From contig CAYVWR010000001.1 of the NCBI GenBank assembly GCA_964455525.1, forward strand, positions 1,188,397-1,252,396: a stretch of DNA of 64,000 nucleotides, read 5' to 3'. This document shows positions 8,908 through 17,500 of the stretch, in pieces. Every line of letters begins with the position of its first letter. Position 1 is the stretch's first letter. Under the pieces are notes generated by a model. That model did not search any database, was not told the origin of the DNA, and was given only the letters and a program-made list of their open reading frames with translations. Source of the stretch: JAFDZV01 sp964455525 (GTDB lineage: Bacteria; Bacteroidota; Ignavibacteria; OLB7). Position numbers and translations under genes: made by a program.

Positions 8908-8997
8908 CGCACAGAGGATTTACCCGCAACGATCGTAAAAACCGATTACCCGGCAAAGAACATGCTTGGCTTCCGCCACAAAAATCCTGGGGATAGG

Positions 8998-10047
8998 CTA
9001 GACTCCAAAAAGCCAGTAGAGCACCAGCGCGCTGCTCTCGCGCAGATGCGACAGCGCAAGATTCTGCGGCCCCAACGGCGATTCCGACGATACCCCCCTG
9101 GCATCAATATCATTGAACTGGCACATCTCCAGAGCACGCTTCAAATGGAACTGGTCGGAGATGATGATGAACGAGGACCATCCCTGCTTCTTCTGAAGCT
9201 GATCGCGGATAAAGAGGATCTGTTCAAGCGTCGAGCTTGTATGCGTCTCCAGAACGATCCGTGTGGGATCGACACCGCGCTTCAGCAGCTCACGCCGCGC
9301 AACCTCCGCTTCCGGAAGCTCGTTGGGCGCGCTGCCACCGGTAAGCACCAGAAACTGTACGGTCCCCTGCTTCAGCAGGTCATATCCCTTGTTGATCCGC
9401 TCCCGTAGCACGGGGCTTGGGCGATCGCCGCTCCAGACTGCCGCACCAAGGATCACACCGGCATCAAACTCCTGCCGCGGCTGCTCCAGAATAATTGTTG
9501 AGCTGATGGGGCTTATAAGCACCGAGGCTATAACGCCGACAAACGAAAAGAATGCCAGGCCGGCAACGAACATAGCCACGCCAACAGCCTTGCGCCACCA
9601 GGAAAACCATGGCGTTCGCAACGCCACAACAAAGATCCCAAGCTCCAGCCCCTTCAGCAACAGAAAGAGAAGATAGCCGAGATACGGGAGCATCCCCCCT
9701 GTAAAACTCAACATCGGGGCGCTACTGAGCGCCACCAGGCTGATGCAGGCCATCACCGCCGCCGTGCTCGCCAGCCGTAGCCTATGATGGCGCCGCATCA
9801 CCAGAAGCGCCAGAAACAGAAGAATGAACGGAAGCTCGAAGAGAAACCCCAGCACATTCGCCGTCTTTGTCAGATCGAAGAACTCCGGCCTCAGATGCTG
9901 CTCCTGATACCGATAGATCGTCATCAACAGAAACGATAAGATCTCTCCAACAAGGGCCACCGAAAAAAGGAATGGCGCCAGCCATGCCCCTATCTGCACC
10001 CCTGCCGGCTGCTCCGCCACAGACGAGAGCGAAGGCTCCTCAGCCAT
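8998..10047 (-). CDS. DUF218 (YdcF/SanA/ElyC-like) membrane protein
   Basis: The N-terminal half has about five hydrophobic helices (from residue 25 to about 195). The C-terminal half is a DUF218 domain: FDAGVILGAAVWSGDRPSPVLRERI, then FLVLTGGSAPNELPEAEVARREL, LETHTSSTLEQ and FIIISDQFHLKRA. These match the family's conserved GxG, TGG, ExxxxR, ExxSxxTxEN and SxxxHxxRA-like positions. Related proteins (SanA, ElyC) affect cell-envelope integrity and use of the undecaprenyl carrier; the enzyme activity is not settled. The ATG at 10047 has GGAGG upstream (GGAGGTGCACA) and lies inside the end of the ATPase gene, an 8-base overlap that suggests translational coupling. Confidence 0.88.
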   Translation of the reverse strand: MAEEPSLSSVAEQPAGVQIGAWLAPFLFSVALVGEILSFLLMTIYRYQEQHLRPEFFDLTKTANVLGFLFELPFILLFLALLVMRRHHRLRLASTAAVMACISLVALSSAPMLSFTGGMLPYLGYLLFLLLKGLELGIFVVALRTPWFSWWRKAVGVAMFVAGLAFFSFVGVIASVLISPISSTIILEQPRQEFDAGVILGAAVWSGDRPSPVLRERINKGYDLLKQGTVQFLVLTGGSAPNELPEAEVARRELLKRGVDPTRIVLETHTSSTLEQILFIRDQLQKKQGWSSFIIISDQFHLKRALEMCQFNDIDARGVSSESPLGPQNLALSHLRESSALVLYWLFGV

Positions 10048-10843
10048 TGTGCACCTCCGTCTCCCCGAAGTAACGATAGAGCACCGCAGGCGACCGACCA
10101 TAGGCATTCGGCTCGGTCACCAGATCGGTGCCAAAGGTCGCCCGAAGAGTCTCCGTGGTAAGCACATCCGCCGGAGTGCCGAGCGCAATCACCCTGCCGC
10201 CAGCCATCGCCACGATACGATCGCTACAGATGGAGGCAAGATTCAGATCGTGGATCGAGGCTACCACACAAAGACCTCGCTCGCGTGTCATACGCCGTAT
10301 GGTGGAGAGCACGCTCTGCTGATGTGCGATATCGAGATGCGAGTTCGGCTCGTCCAGCAGCAGCGTTCCGGTCTCCTGTGCCAGCGCTTTTGCAATCATA
10401 ACACGTTGCAGTTCCCCCCCGGAGAGCCGGGTGATCGGTTCATGACGCAACGGCTCCAGCGCCATCAGCTCCATGGCCGCATCAGCAGCATGCAGGTCAT
10501 CCTGCTGCTCGAACCCACCATAGACGCTCCGATAGGGCATCCTTCCAAGAAGCACCGTCTGCTCCACCGTGTACTCAAATACCGGCCTGTAAGTCTGGGG
10601 AACATACCCCAGATGACGTGCCCGCTTTGCAAGGGAATAGGAGCCGAGCGGCAGGCCGTCCAGCAGTATGCTTCCGGTCCGGCAGGGAAGCAGCCCTGCC
10701 ATCATCTTCAGCATGGTGGTCTTTCCGGAGCCATTTGAGCCGATGATGCCAAGGAACTCACCATTGTCCACGGCCAGGTCCTCCACGCGCAGAGTGAAGC
10801 GAGGACCATAGACAAAGCTGATATCGTGTACCTGGATCGACAT
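10040..10843 (-). CDS. FecE/BtuD-type ABC transporter ATP-binding protein
   Basis: A complete 267-residue nucleotide-binding domain. Walker A is GSNGSGKTT (about 36-44), the Q-loop is YVPQTY, the signature is LSGGELQR, Walker B is TLLLDEPNSHLD, and the switch His is in ASIHDLNL. The DEPNSHLD and HDLNL motifs and overall length match the ATPases of iron-siderophore, haem and cobalamin importers. No permease or binding-protein gene is adjacent; the only partner is the overlapping DUF218 gene. It therefore either serves a transporter encoded elsewhere or works with the DUF218 membrane protein, which would be unusual. The ATG start at 10843 gives the normal family N-terminus. Confidence 0.93.
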   Translation of the reverse strand: MSIQVHDISFVYGPRFTLRVEDLAVDNGEFLGIIGSNGSGKTTMLKMMAGLLPCRTGSILLDGLPLGSYSLAKRARHLGYVPQTYRPVFEYTVEQTVLLGRMPYRSVYGGFEQQDDLHAADAAMELMALEPLRHEPITRLSGGELQRVMIAKALAQETGTLLLDEPNSHLDIAHQQSVLSTIRRMTRERGLCVVASIHDLNLASICSDRIVAMAGGRVIALGTPADVLTTETLRATFGTDLVTEPNAYGRSPAVLYRYFGETEVHNG

Positions 10844-11134
10844 TCCGGATCAAGTGGATCGTATTGGGCGCAGCGCCCGGTTGTGGCCGCATTCCTGGAA
10901 AGGTTTATCGAGGCTCCGCTCGTGGCCAGGGCGCAAACCACGATATGAATGCACGCCAAGTTACGCAATGAAGAAGATAGGATGAGCCGGATGGGATGGC
11001 TGGGAGAATTATCAAGAGAAATATATTAGAGTTGTAGCAGGGCGATGGCTCGCCGAACAGCGTTATCGTTGCACAATCGACGGGTTCCCCTATCAGCAAT
11101 CCTATGTTCGACTCGTTCTCAAGCCACTATCATC

Positions 11135-12142
11135 ATGCACTCTCCTCTGGTTCTCGCACTCGATATCGGTGGTACAAAGCTCGCCGTGGCAATCGCACGG
11201 CTGGATCACTTTGCGCGCACCGGAGAGCTGCTCCATATCGTCAAGGAGCCGATCCCCTCCCCCGGAACTCCCGACGTGGTGATACCGCGCGCACTACAAC
11301 TGGGAAGAGAGCTGGCGACTCGTGCCAACGGCTCGATCGTTGCCGCCGGGATATCGATAGGAGGACCGCTCGATCATACAACCGGCATGGTGCTCAACTT
11401 CCCGCATCTGCCGGGATGGAAGGAGATCCCGCTCTGCGATCATATACGCGAGGCGCTCGGCGTCCCGACTCGTCTCGATAACGATGCCAATCTTGGCGCG
11501 CTTGCGGAGAACCGTTGGGGGGCCGGAAGAGACTGCCCCGATGTGATCTACCTGACCATAAGCACCGGAATCGGGGGCGGGATAGTCGTCAACAACAGGC
11601 TGCTGCATGGCATCGGGTCGGCCGCAGGAGAGGTGGGACATATCACGGTGCAGACCGGCGGACCGCGTTGCACATGCGGGAATCCGGGCTGCCTGGAAAT
11701 CATGGCAAGCGGCACCGCCATAGCCCGCCGAACCCTTGAGGCTCTGGCGATGCATGATGATGAAGGCCCGATACTTCGCAGCCTTGCTCCCGACGACCTC
11801 AACAGGATAACCGCCGCCATGGTCTTCCAGGCAGCGCGTGAGGGAGACAGGCTGGCAGAACGGATGATTCAGGAAACCGCCGAGTATATAGCCATTGGCC
11901 TCGCCTCCATCATCCATGTGCTTGCCCCCCCTCTTATAGTCCTGGGAGGAGGGGTTGTACAGGCCGGAGAGGAACTCCTCGCGCCGATACGCCAACGTCT
12001 TCGCAACCATGTCTTCTATGTGCCGCTCGACCGCATCAGAGTGGAGGCTGCCCAGCTCGGCCACGATTCCGCCATCATCGGCGCTGCTACGCTTGCGCTC
12101 GACCTGATTGCGGAGATAGGGGTCAATCCATTGAACTATTGA
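11135..12142 (+). CDS. ROK family sugar kinase (glucokinase-like)
   Basis: A 335-residue cytoplasmic kinase that probably phosphorylates glucose or another hexose. The ATP-binding phosphate-1 motif is at the start (LALDIGGTKLAVAIARL). The sugar-binding and catalytic segment is LDNDANLGALAENRWGAG, with the catalytic Asp in NDAN. Further on come TISTGIGGGIV, the GEVGH motif and the ROK zinc-binding signature CTCGNPGCLE. The C-terminal LIVLGGGVVQAG segment is also typical. It lacks the N-terminal helix-turn-helix of ROK repressors, so it is an enzyme. I start at the ATG at 11135 because upstream in-frame sequence looks non-coding. No sugar-pathway neighbours narrow the substrate. Confidence 0.92.
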   Translation: MHSPLVLALDIGGTKLAVAIARLDHFARTGELLHIVKEPIPSPGTPDVVIPRALQLGRELATRANGSIVAAGISIGGPLDHTTGMVLNFPHLPGWKEIPLCDHIREALGVPTRLDNDANLGALAENRWGAGRDCPDVIYLTISTGIGGGIVVNNRLLHGIGSAAGEVGHITVQTGGPRCTCGNPGCLEIMASGTAIARRTLEALAMHDDEGPILRSLAPDDLNRITAAMVFQAAREGDRLAERMIQETAEYIAIGLASIIHVLAPPLIVLGGGVVQAGEELLAPIRQRLRNHVFYVPLDRIRVEAAQLGHDSAIIGAATLALDLIAEIGVNPLNY

Positions 12143-12215
12143 ACAATAATCGGTAATCCGGAGATACCGGTCACATCTCTGTCCGCTTTTGGGGTCGAAC
12201 GTTGTCTTTAATACG

Positions 12216-12322
12216 CAGAGTGTTCCGCACACTCTGTGATAGTAAGGATATTAGGGGGCCTTGCACGGCCCTGTGCTACCAGCCCGGACGGGAAAAGCGA
12301 TTCCCATCCGGGCTGTTTTATT
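12216..12322 (+). terminator. Two hairpins with T-tract after the ROK kinase gene
   Basis: The second hairpin is the terminator: AGCCCGGACGGGAA (12281-12294) pairs with TTCCCATCCGGGCT (12301-12314) with one mismatch and is followed by GTTTTATT. Upstream, CAGAGTGT (12216-12223) and ACACTCTG (12229-12236) form a separate perfect 8-bp stem. The terminator lies about 140 bases past the kinase stop. Confidence 0.75.
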
Positions 12323-12390
12323 ATGGAGATGCTCTGCCACTATAACGGGGATGAGGATGACATGGTGGGGATGCAGACCAGATAAACGCC

Positions 12391-12416
12391 ACGAGGCACC
12401 TTTGCAGGTACCTCGT
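12391..12416 (-). terminator. Hairpin terminator of the peptide-importer operon
   Basis: ACGAGGCACCT (12391-12401) pairs with AGGTACCTCGT (12406-12416) with one mismatch and a 4-base loop. On the minus strand it is followed by GGCGTTTATC. It lies 60 bases past the last gene of the operon. Confidence 0.6.
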
Positions 12417-12476
12417 CTCATTCTACCATACCACGGCAGGGCTGCGGCATCACCGCATAGCGTTGCCCATCCACCT

Positions 12477-13535
12477 CTAATGGGTATATGGACATGCCAC
12501 CATCTGCCCCTCTCCTTTATCCTCGAATGCCGGGAATGCATCGGCACAGTCGGGACGGGCAATCGGGCAGCGGGTACGGAAAGGACAGCCGGAAGGCTTT
12601 GCCAGCGGTGTTGGCACGTCGCCGGTCAGCACCATACGCGCCGCCCGCTCACTGTCTGGGTCGGCAATGGGCACAGCCGAGAGAAGCGCCCGGCTATAGG
12701 GGTGTTTAGGCTCGAAATAGACCTGCTCGCTCGATCCATATTCCACCATATGCCCCAGATACATCACCGCAATACGGGTGCTGATATGCTCCACCACCGA
12801 GAGATCATGCGCGATAAAGAGGAAGGAGACCCCAAATTCATCCTGAAGATCCTGCATCAGGTTGATCACCTGCGCCTGGATAGATACGTCGAGCGCCGAG
12901 ACTGGCTCATCGCAGATGATAAGGTCGGGATTGGTGGAAAGCGCACGCGCAATGCCAATGCGCTGGCGCTGACCGCCCGAGAACTCATGCGGATACCGCG
13001 CGGCCTGCTCCGGACGCATGCCAACCTTGTCGAGCAGCCATGTCACGCGTTCCTTCATCTCGGCCCGGCTCATCTTCGTATGGATCTGGAGCGGCTCCTC
13101 GATGATCTGCGACACGGTCATACGGGGATTCAGCGACGAATATGGGTCCTGGAAGATCATCTGGATCTTCGAACGATAGGTACGCATCTCGGACTTCGAC
13201 AGCTTGTTGAAGTCGACAACCGTGCCGTCCTTGCCGTGATAAAGAAGCTCGCCGGTCACCTCCGCATCGGGTGACATCGTCCGGACAATGTTAATCAACG
13301 CGCGGCCGATCGTGGTCTTGCCACAGCCGGATTCGCCTACCATACCAAGCGTTTCGCCACGATAGATATTGAAGGAGACCCCGTCAACCGCCTTCACCGT
13401 GCCGACCTTCCGCTGGAAGATTCCGCCGAAGATCGGGAAATGCACCTTCAGGTTCCGAACTTCAAGGAGGAGATTGCCGCGATTCCCGGCCATCTCCGCG
13501 CCCGCGCGGGTCTCTGTCATAGAAGCTGTAGTCAT
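12477..13535 (-). CDS. oppF: Peptide ABC importer ATP-binding protein, OppF/DppF type
   Basis: A 352-residue ATPase of the oligopeptide/dipeptide family. Motifs: Walker A GESGCGKTT (about 68-76), Q-loop MIFQDPYSSLNPRMTV, signature FSGGQRQRIGIARAL, Walker B LIICDEPVSALDVSIQAQV, switch His in IAHDLSVV. The C-terminal oligopeptide/dipeptide domain has the Cys-rich CPFRTRCPIARPDCA signature (Cys-x5-Cys-x6-Cys pattern) that in relatives binds an iron-sulphur cluster or metal. It is the last gene of the importer operon and pairs with the OppD-type ATPase; the two replace the single fused ATPase YejF of enterobacteria. It is separated from its partner by a glycosyltransferase gene. Confidence 0.94.
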   Translation of the reverse strand: MTTASMTETRAGAEMAGNRGNLLLEVRNLKVHFPIFGGIFQRKVGTVKAVDGVSFNIYRGETLGMVGESGCGKTTIGRALINIVRTMSPDAEVTGELLYHGKDGTVVDFNKLSKSEMRTYRSKIQMIFQDPYSSLNPRMTVSQIIEEPLQIHTKMSRAEMKERVTWLLDKVGMRPEQAARYPHEFSGGQRQRIGIARALSTNPDLIICDEPVSALDVSIQAQVINLMQDLQDEFGVSFLFIAHDLSVVEHISTRIAVMYLGHMVEYGSSEQVYFEPKHPYSRALLSAVPIADPDSERAARMVLTGDVPTPLAKPSGCPFRTRCPIARPDCADAFPAFEDKGEGQMVACPYTH

Positions 13536-13619
13536 TATGTATGCTGTATTTCCTGCGTAGCCTTCATTCAGACATAACGTTCAGGGAAGAGTAGACGAAC
13601 CGCTCCCCTCCGGCAATGT

Positions 13620-14945
13620 TCAGGACAACCTCCTGGCATGCACTTGCTGCATCGGCACCGCCCCATCCCCACAGAGCATCGTGATACATGCTGCCGCGTA
13701 CATCACAGCCCATGGCAGAGCCGGGAAATGAAAGCGCCCATCGCCGAAGAAGATCAGCGAGATTGCCGTGAAGTAGAGCATGACGATCAAGCCAAGCCCA
13801 GGCCACCGGACCGAACCGGATTCTCTTCTGAAGATCATGGCCGCATATCCTATGCAGGCAGCGCCAAGCATCACATACCAGAGCTGGGCGATGATCTTCA
13901 GTATGAAGATCGTTCTTCTCCCCCCTTCATTTCCTTCGGGCAGTCCGACACCATTCAGCGAGAACCCTTCGGTATCGGCCCGATAGAGATACCAGAATTT
14001 TCTTGGCAGCAGCTCGAGCACATCCACCGGATGAGCGGCGATATAGCCGAGCGCAACACGCATCGCCTGTGCATCCTGCTCGGCTTCGTTGCCAGCTTCG
14101 TTATAGAGCGCCTCGATACGGCCGCTCATATGATACGCCCCGGTCGCCTCCGGGTTGTTGCCGATCAGCAGATTGATGCCGCCATTATTGGAGATGATCC
14201 CGAAACGTCCGAAGAGATCATCATTCCGAGCCAGCCATGGAAACAACACAAGCCCCATCACAAGGTGCACAGCCACCACGTTTCTCCAGAACAGACCCCA
14301 CCGTATGCGTCTATATGCCGATGAGCGAAGGATCAGCACTGCGGCAACCGGCAGAAAGATCGCCTGGAACTTCACCAGCGAAGCGGCGCCGAACAGACAT
14401 CCGGCTCCAAGCGCCGCAACCATCCCCGGTTGCCGAAACGCCCTCAGCAGCAGTGCCATTCCCCCCAGTACCAGCAGCAGGAACAACGTTTCGCTCATCA
14501 GAAGCGAACTATAGGCGATCTGGTTCGGGCAAAGCGCCAACAGAAGCAGCGTCATGCGCCCGATCAACTCCGAGCCAAACAGCGTCCGTGCAAGAGCGTA
14601 GGCTAGGTAAAGGACGCCACCATACAGGATCACATTGGCAACCATCCCAACCAGATGGGAGGGTCCGAAAAGCGCCGTGAGCCATGCCAGAAACGCCGGA
14701 TACCCGACGGGCCAGTACGCCGTAGGGACGCCATCGACGGTATATCCCGCACCGGCAGCCATCGCGATAGCACGTTGGTGGTACCACGCAGCATCGCTTG
14801 CAGGGACTATGCCCGCCCCAACGATCCAGGCAACCCAGGCAGCCCGCACAAGCAGCCCAAGCACGATCATAGCCGGGATGAAGAGCCTGTACTCCCCTAC
14901 ATACCGAACCGCCCGGCGGATTACCTCAGAACATATGGCACCCAC
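13620..14945 (-). CDS. Membrane glycosyltransferase, GT39/ArnT-like (GT-C fold)
   Basis: A 441-residue protein with about ten to twelve hydrophobic helices. After the first helix the lumenal or periplasmic loop carries SDAAWYHQRAIAMAAG (Asp at about residue 51), the acidic motif where GT-C transferases place the catalytic Asp. Later come PTAYWPVGYPAFLAW and a second loop, NNGGINLLIGNNPEATG. Such enzymes move a sugar from a polyprenyl-phosphate donor onto protein, lipid A or another acceptor on the outer face of the inner membrane. The start is GTG at 14945; an internal ATG (MIVLGLLVR) is possible but would remove the tail only. Its place between two importer ATPase genes is odd (51-base and 84-base gaps). 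Confidence 0.85.
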   Translation of the reverse strand: MGAICSEVIRRAVRYVGEYRLFIPAMIVLGLLVRAAWVAWIVGAGIVPASDAAWYHQRAIAMAAGAGYTVDGVPTAYWPVGYPAFLAWLTALFGPSHLVGMVANVILYGGVLYLAYALARTLFGSELIGRMTLLLLALCPNQIAYSSLLMSETLFLLLVLGGMALLLRAFRQPGMVAALGAGCLFGAASLVKFQAIFLPVAAVLILRSSAYRRIRWGLFWRNVVAVHLVMGLVLFPWLARNDDLFGRFGIISNNGGINLLIGNNPEATGAYHMSGRIEALYNEAGNEAEQDAQAMRVALGYIAAHPVDVLELLPRKFWYLYRADTEGFSLNGVGLPEGNEGGRRTIFILKIIAQLWYVMLGAACIGYAAMIFRRESGSVRWPGLGLIVMLYFTAISLIFFGDGRFHFPALPWAVMYAAACITMLCGDGAVPMQQVHARRLS

Positions 14946-14996
14946 AGATACCTCACCATGAGCCGTTGTCCCCCTCCGTTTCCGGGCTGCCCGACA

Positions 14997-15995
14997 TCAC
15001 AGGCGAACCGGCTGCGGGTGGAGATGGCAGCGGACGAGATGCCCCGGCTCTATCTCCACCAGCTCCGGCTCGACGCTAAAGCAGACATCCATCGAGTATT
15101 CGCACCGGGTATTGAATTTGCAGGCAAACGGCATCTCCAGGATGTTCGGCACCATTCCCGGAATGGCCTTCAGGCGATGGCGCCGTGCGCCGCGCACCGG
15201 GCGCGGGATGGATTCCAGCAACCCCTGTGTATAGGGATGAAGGGGGTTGTTGAAGACCTGGCGCACCGTGCCGACCTCCTGAATCTTGCCTCCGTACATC
15301 ACGATCACACGCTGGCAGGTCTCGGCGACCACCGCAAGATCGTGGGTAATCATCACGATGGCCGAATTGGTGCGCTCCTGCTTCAACCTGAGCATAAGCT
15401 CCATGATCTGCGCCTGAATCGTCACGTCGAGCGCCGTGGTAGGCTCATCGGCGATCAGAAGCGCCGGATTGCAGGCCAGGGCCATGGCGATCATCACACG
15501 CTGGCGCATACCACCGGAGAACTGATGCGGATAATCGTTCATCCGCTTGCGGGCATCCGGAATGCCTACAAGCTCCAGCATCTGTACCCCGCGGTCGAAC
15601 GCCTGGTCCTTGGAAATCGGCTCGTGTTGCAGGACCGTCTCCATCACCTGAGCGCCGATCTTGTAGACCGGATTCAGGGAAGTCATCGGCTCCTGGAAGA
15701 TCATACCGATATCCTTGCCACGCCTCTTGCGCATCTCGGGCAATGGGAGCTGCAACAGATCGGTGCCATTCATCCGGATCGTTCCTCCCACGATCTCTCC
15801 GGGCGGGTTCGGAATCAGGCGCATCAGCGAAAGTGCGGTGACCGATTTGCCGGAACCGGACTCGCCGACGATGCCGAGCACCTCATCCTTGAAGATGTCG
15901 AACGATACACCGTCGACAGCCTTCGCGATTCCTCCCCCCTCGGTCTTGAAGTAGGTCCGCAGATCACGGACTTCCAGTAGCTTCTCTTGAGTCAC
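14997..15995 (-). CDS. oppD: Peptide ABC importer ATP-binding protein, OppD/DppD type
   Basis: A 332-residue ATPase. Motifs: Walker A GESGSGKSV, Q-loop MIFQEPMTSLNPVYKI, signature FSGGMRQRVMIAMAL, Walker B LLIADEPTTALDVTIQAQI, switch His in ITHDLAVV. The C-terminal Cys motif CKFNTRCEYSMDVC is the oligopeptide-domain signature. The frame continues upstream to an ATG at 16124, but that part overlaps the permease gene and reads as non-coding. I therefore start at the GTG at 15995, which gives VTQEKLLEVRDLRTYF, the normal family opening. No clear Shine-Dalgarno site precedes it. It energises import together with OppF. Confidence 0.92.
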   Translation of the reverse strand: MTQEKLLEVRDLRTYFKTEGGGIAKAVDGVSFDIFKDEVLGIVGESGSGKSVTALSLMRLIPNPPGEIVGGTIRMNGTDLLQLPLPEMRKRRGKDIGMIFQEPMTSLNPVYKIGAQVMETVLQHEPISKDQAFDRGVQMLELVGIPDARKRMNDYPHQFSGGMRQRVMIAMALACNPALLIADEPTTALDVTIQAQIMELMLRLKQERTNSAIVMITHDLAVVAETCQRVIVMYGGKIQEVGTVRQVFNNPLHPYTQGLLESIPRPVRGARRHRLKAIPGMVPNILEMPFACKFNTRCEYSMDVCFSVEPELVEIEPGHLVRCHLHPQPVRL

Positions 15996-16092
15996 TTGTT
16001 GGTAGTTCTTTATTCGTTGGCGGCGGCCGGTATCCCCAGCCGCCGTCGAAAAAATTGCCTGGCATCCCCCATCACCACACTCGGCAGCCCTT

Positions 16093-17409
16093 TTACCGGA
16101 GACGCGAGAACACCTTCGGATCAAACGCCTCGCGGATCGCCTCGCCGATGAATGTCACCAGCAGAAGCGTCAGAAACATCGCCGTCAGCGGCGTCACCAC
16201 CAGCCACCAGGAATTGATCTCGCGTAAGCCCACCTCCACCATCTGCCCCCAGCTTGGGGTGGGCGCCGGCAGACCGAAGCCGAGATAATCAAGCGACACA
16301 AGCGATGTGATGCCGCCGACGATGGAGAACGGCAGGAATGCCACCACCGGGGTAAGGGAGTTCGGAAGGATATGCCGGAAGATGATCGTCCGATCCTTCA
16401 CGCCAAGCGCGATTGCTGCCGCCACATAATCCTTCCCTTTCTCGCGCAGGAACTCCCCGCGCATATAATAACTGATGCTGATCCAGCCGAAGAGCGATAT
16501 CAGCAGGATCAGAATAACAAAGCTTGGAACCAGGATGGAGCTGACGATGATAACCGTATAGAGGAACGGAATCGTGCTCCAGATTTCGATGAAGCGCTGG
16601 CTAAGCAGGTCCAGCTTTCCGCCAAAATATCCCATCAGGCCGCCCAGGCTTGCCCCCACCAGATACTCAAAGAACGTAAGGATGAGCGCAAAGGAGATCG
16701 AGACATTGAAGCCATAGCACATACGTGCAAAAACATCGCGGCCGGTATCGTCCGTGCCAAGCCAGTGGCTGCTCGACGGAGCCAGAGGGAAACTCTCGGC
16801 AGAACTGAAATCCACCTCGTATGGGTCCCATGTATACGGCGGCATAAGCACCCAGTTGTCGCCATCGGCATCATCGAACGCCTTGTCGAGCGCCCGGTAA
16901 TCGGCCTCGCCGCCGCCAACATCGGTCTGCCCGAAGGTCAGGCCGGAGTGGAACGTGAGCACCGGAAAATAATACTCGCCGTTGTAGCTCACCACGAGCG
17001 CCTTGTTGTTCACCAGCAGCGGCAGCGCGAAGGAGATCGCGTAAAGCCCGACCATCAGGAGAAAGGAATAGTAGCCCCGCTTAAGCCCCTTGAACTTCCT
17101 CCAACGCTTCTGCATGATGGAAACGGGCCGTTGCGGCGGACGTTTCGTTTCCATGCCCGGCGCATCGCCCACGGCCTCGCGTATCTGGCGCTGTGCCGGC
17201 TGGCGCTGCACCCCCTCGACATCGGGAACACCATGCCGAATCGGCACGGAGGGACGCGCAAGCATCTCATCGTGCATCATCGGCAGTTCCTCCCCCCGCT
17301 CCTGCTGCGGAACATCGAGCGGCCCCACCTGTTCCCCGCTCTCCGGGATATCCTGGCGAGGAACATCGTCCCGTGGTATGCTCTTATCCTTTGAACTCTC
17401 GTCGCTCAT
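16093..17409 (-). CDS. yejE: Peptide ABC importer permease, YejE-like
   Basis: A 438-residue inner-membrane permease. The first 100 residues are hydrophilic, Pro/Gln/Arg-rich and unlike normal permeases. Next come a membrane helix and the periplasmic segment ALVVSYNGEYYFPVLTFHS, which closely recalls E. coli YejE. HWLGTDDTGRDVFARMCYG follows, then five membrane helices with the EAA cytoplasmic loop (ALGVKDRTIIFRHILPNSL) that docks on the ATPase. The large loop and the YejE-like opening separate it from ordinary OppC. It forms the channel with the YejB-like protein encoded 91 bases upstream. The long disordered N-terminal tail is the odd feature. Confidence 0.93.
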   Translation of the reverse strand: MSDESSKDKSIPRDDVPRQDIPESGEQVGPLDVPQQERGEELPMMHDEMLARPSVPIRHGVPDVEGVQRQPAQRQIREAVGDAPGMETKRPPQRPVSIMQKRWRKFKGLKRGYYSFLLMVGLYAISFALPLLVNNKALVVSYNGEYYFPVLTFHSGLTFGQTDVGGGEADYRALDKAFDDADGDNWVLMPPYTWDPYEVDFSSAESFPLAPSSSHWLGTDDTGRDVFARMCYGFNVSISFALILTFFEYLVGASLGGLMGYFGGKLDLLSQRFIEIWSTIPFLYTVIIVSSILVPSFVILILLISLFGWISISYYMRGEFLREKGKDYVAAAIALGVKDRTIIFRHILPNSLTPVVAFLPFSIVGGITSLVSLDYLGFGLPAPTPSWGQMVEVGLREINSWWLVVTPLTAMFLTLLLVTFIGEAIREAFDPKVFSRLR

Positions 17410-17500
17410 TATGAACTATCGTGTTATAGAGACATGTGCATGTTCGGTTGTGTGCGAACCGGCCGGACCGGTTGTATCCATCCACGGATCGGAAGCATCT

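Noticed and set aside
14655..15980. A 441-codon plus-strand frame over the OppD-type ATPase
   Set aside because: Antisense shadow; the minus-strand frame carries intact Walker motifs and the Cys signature.
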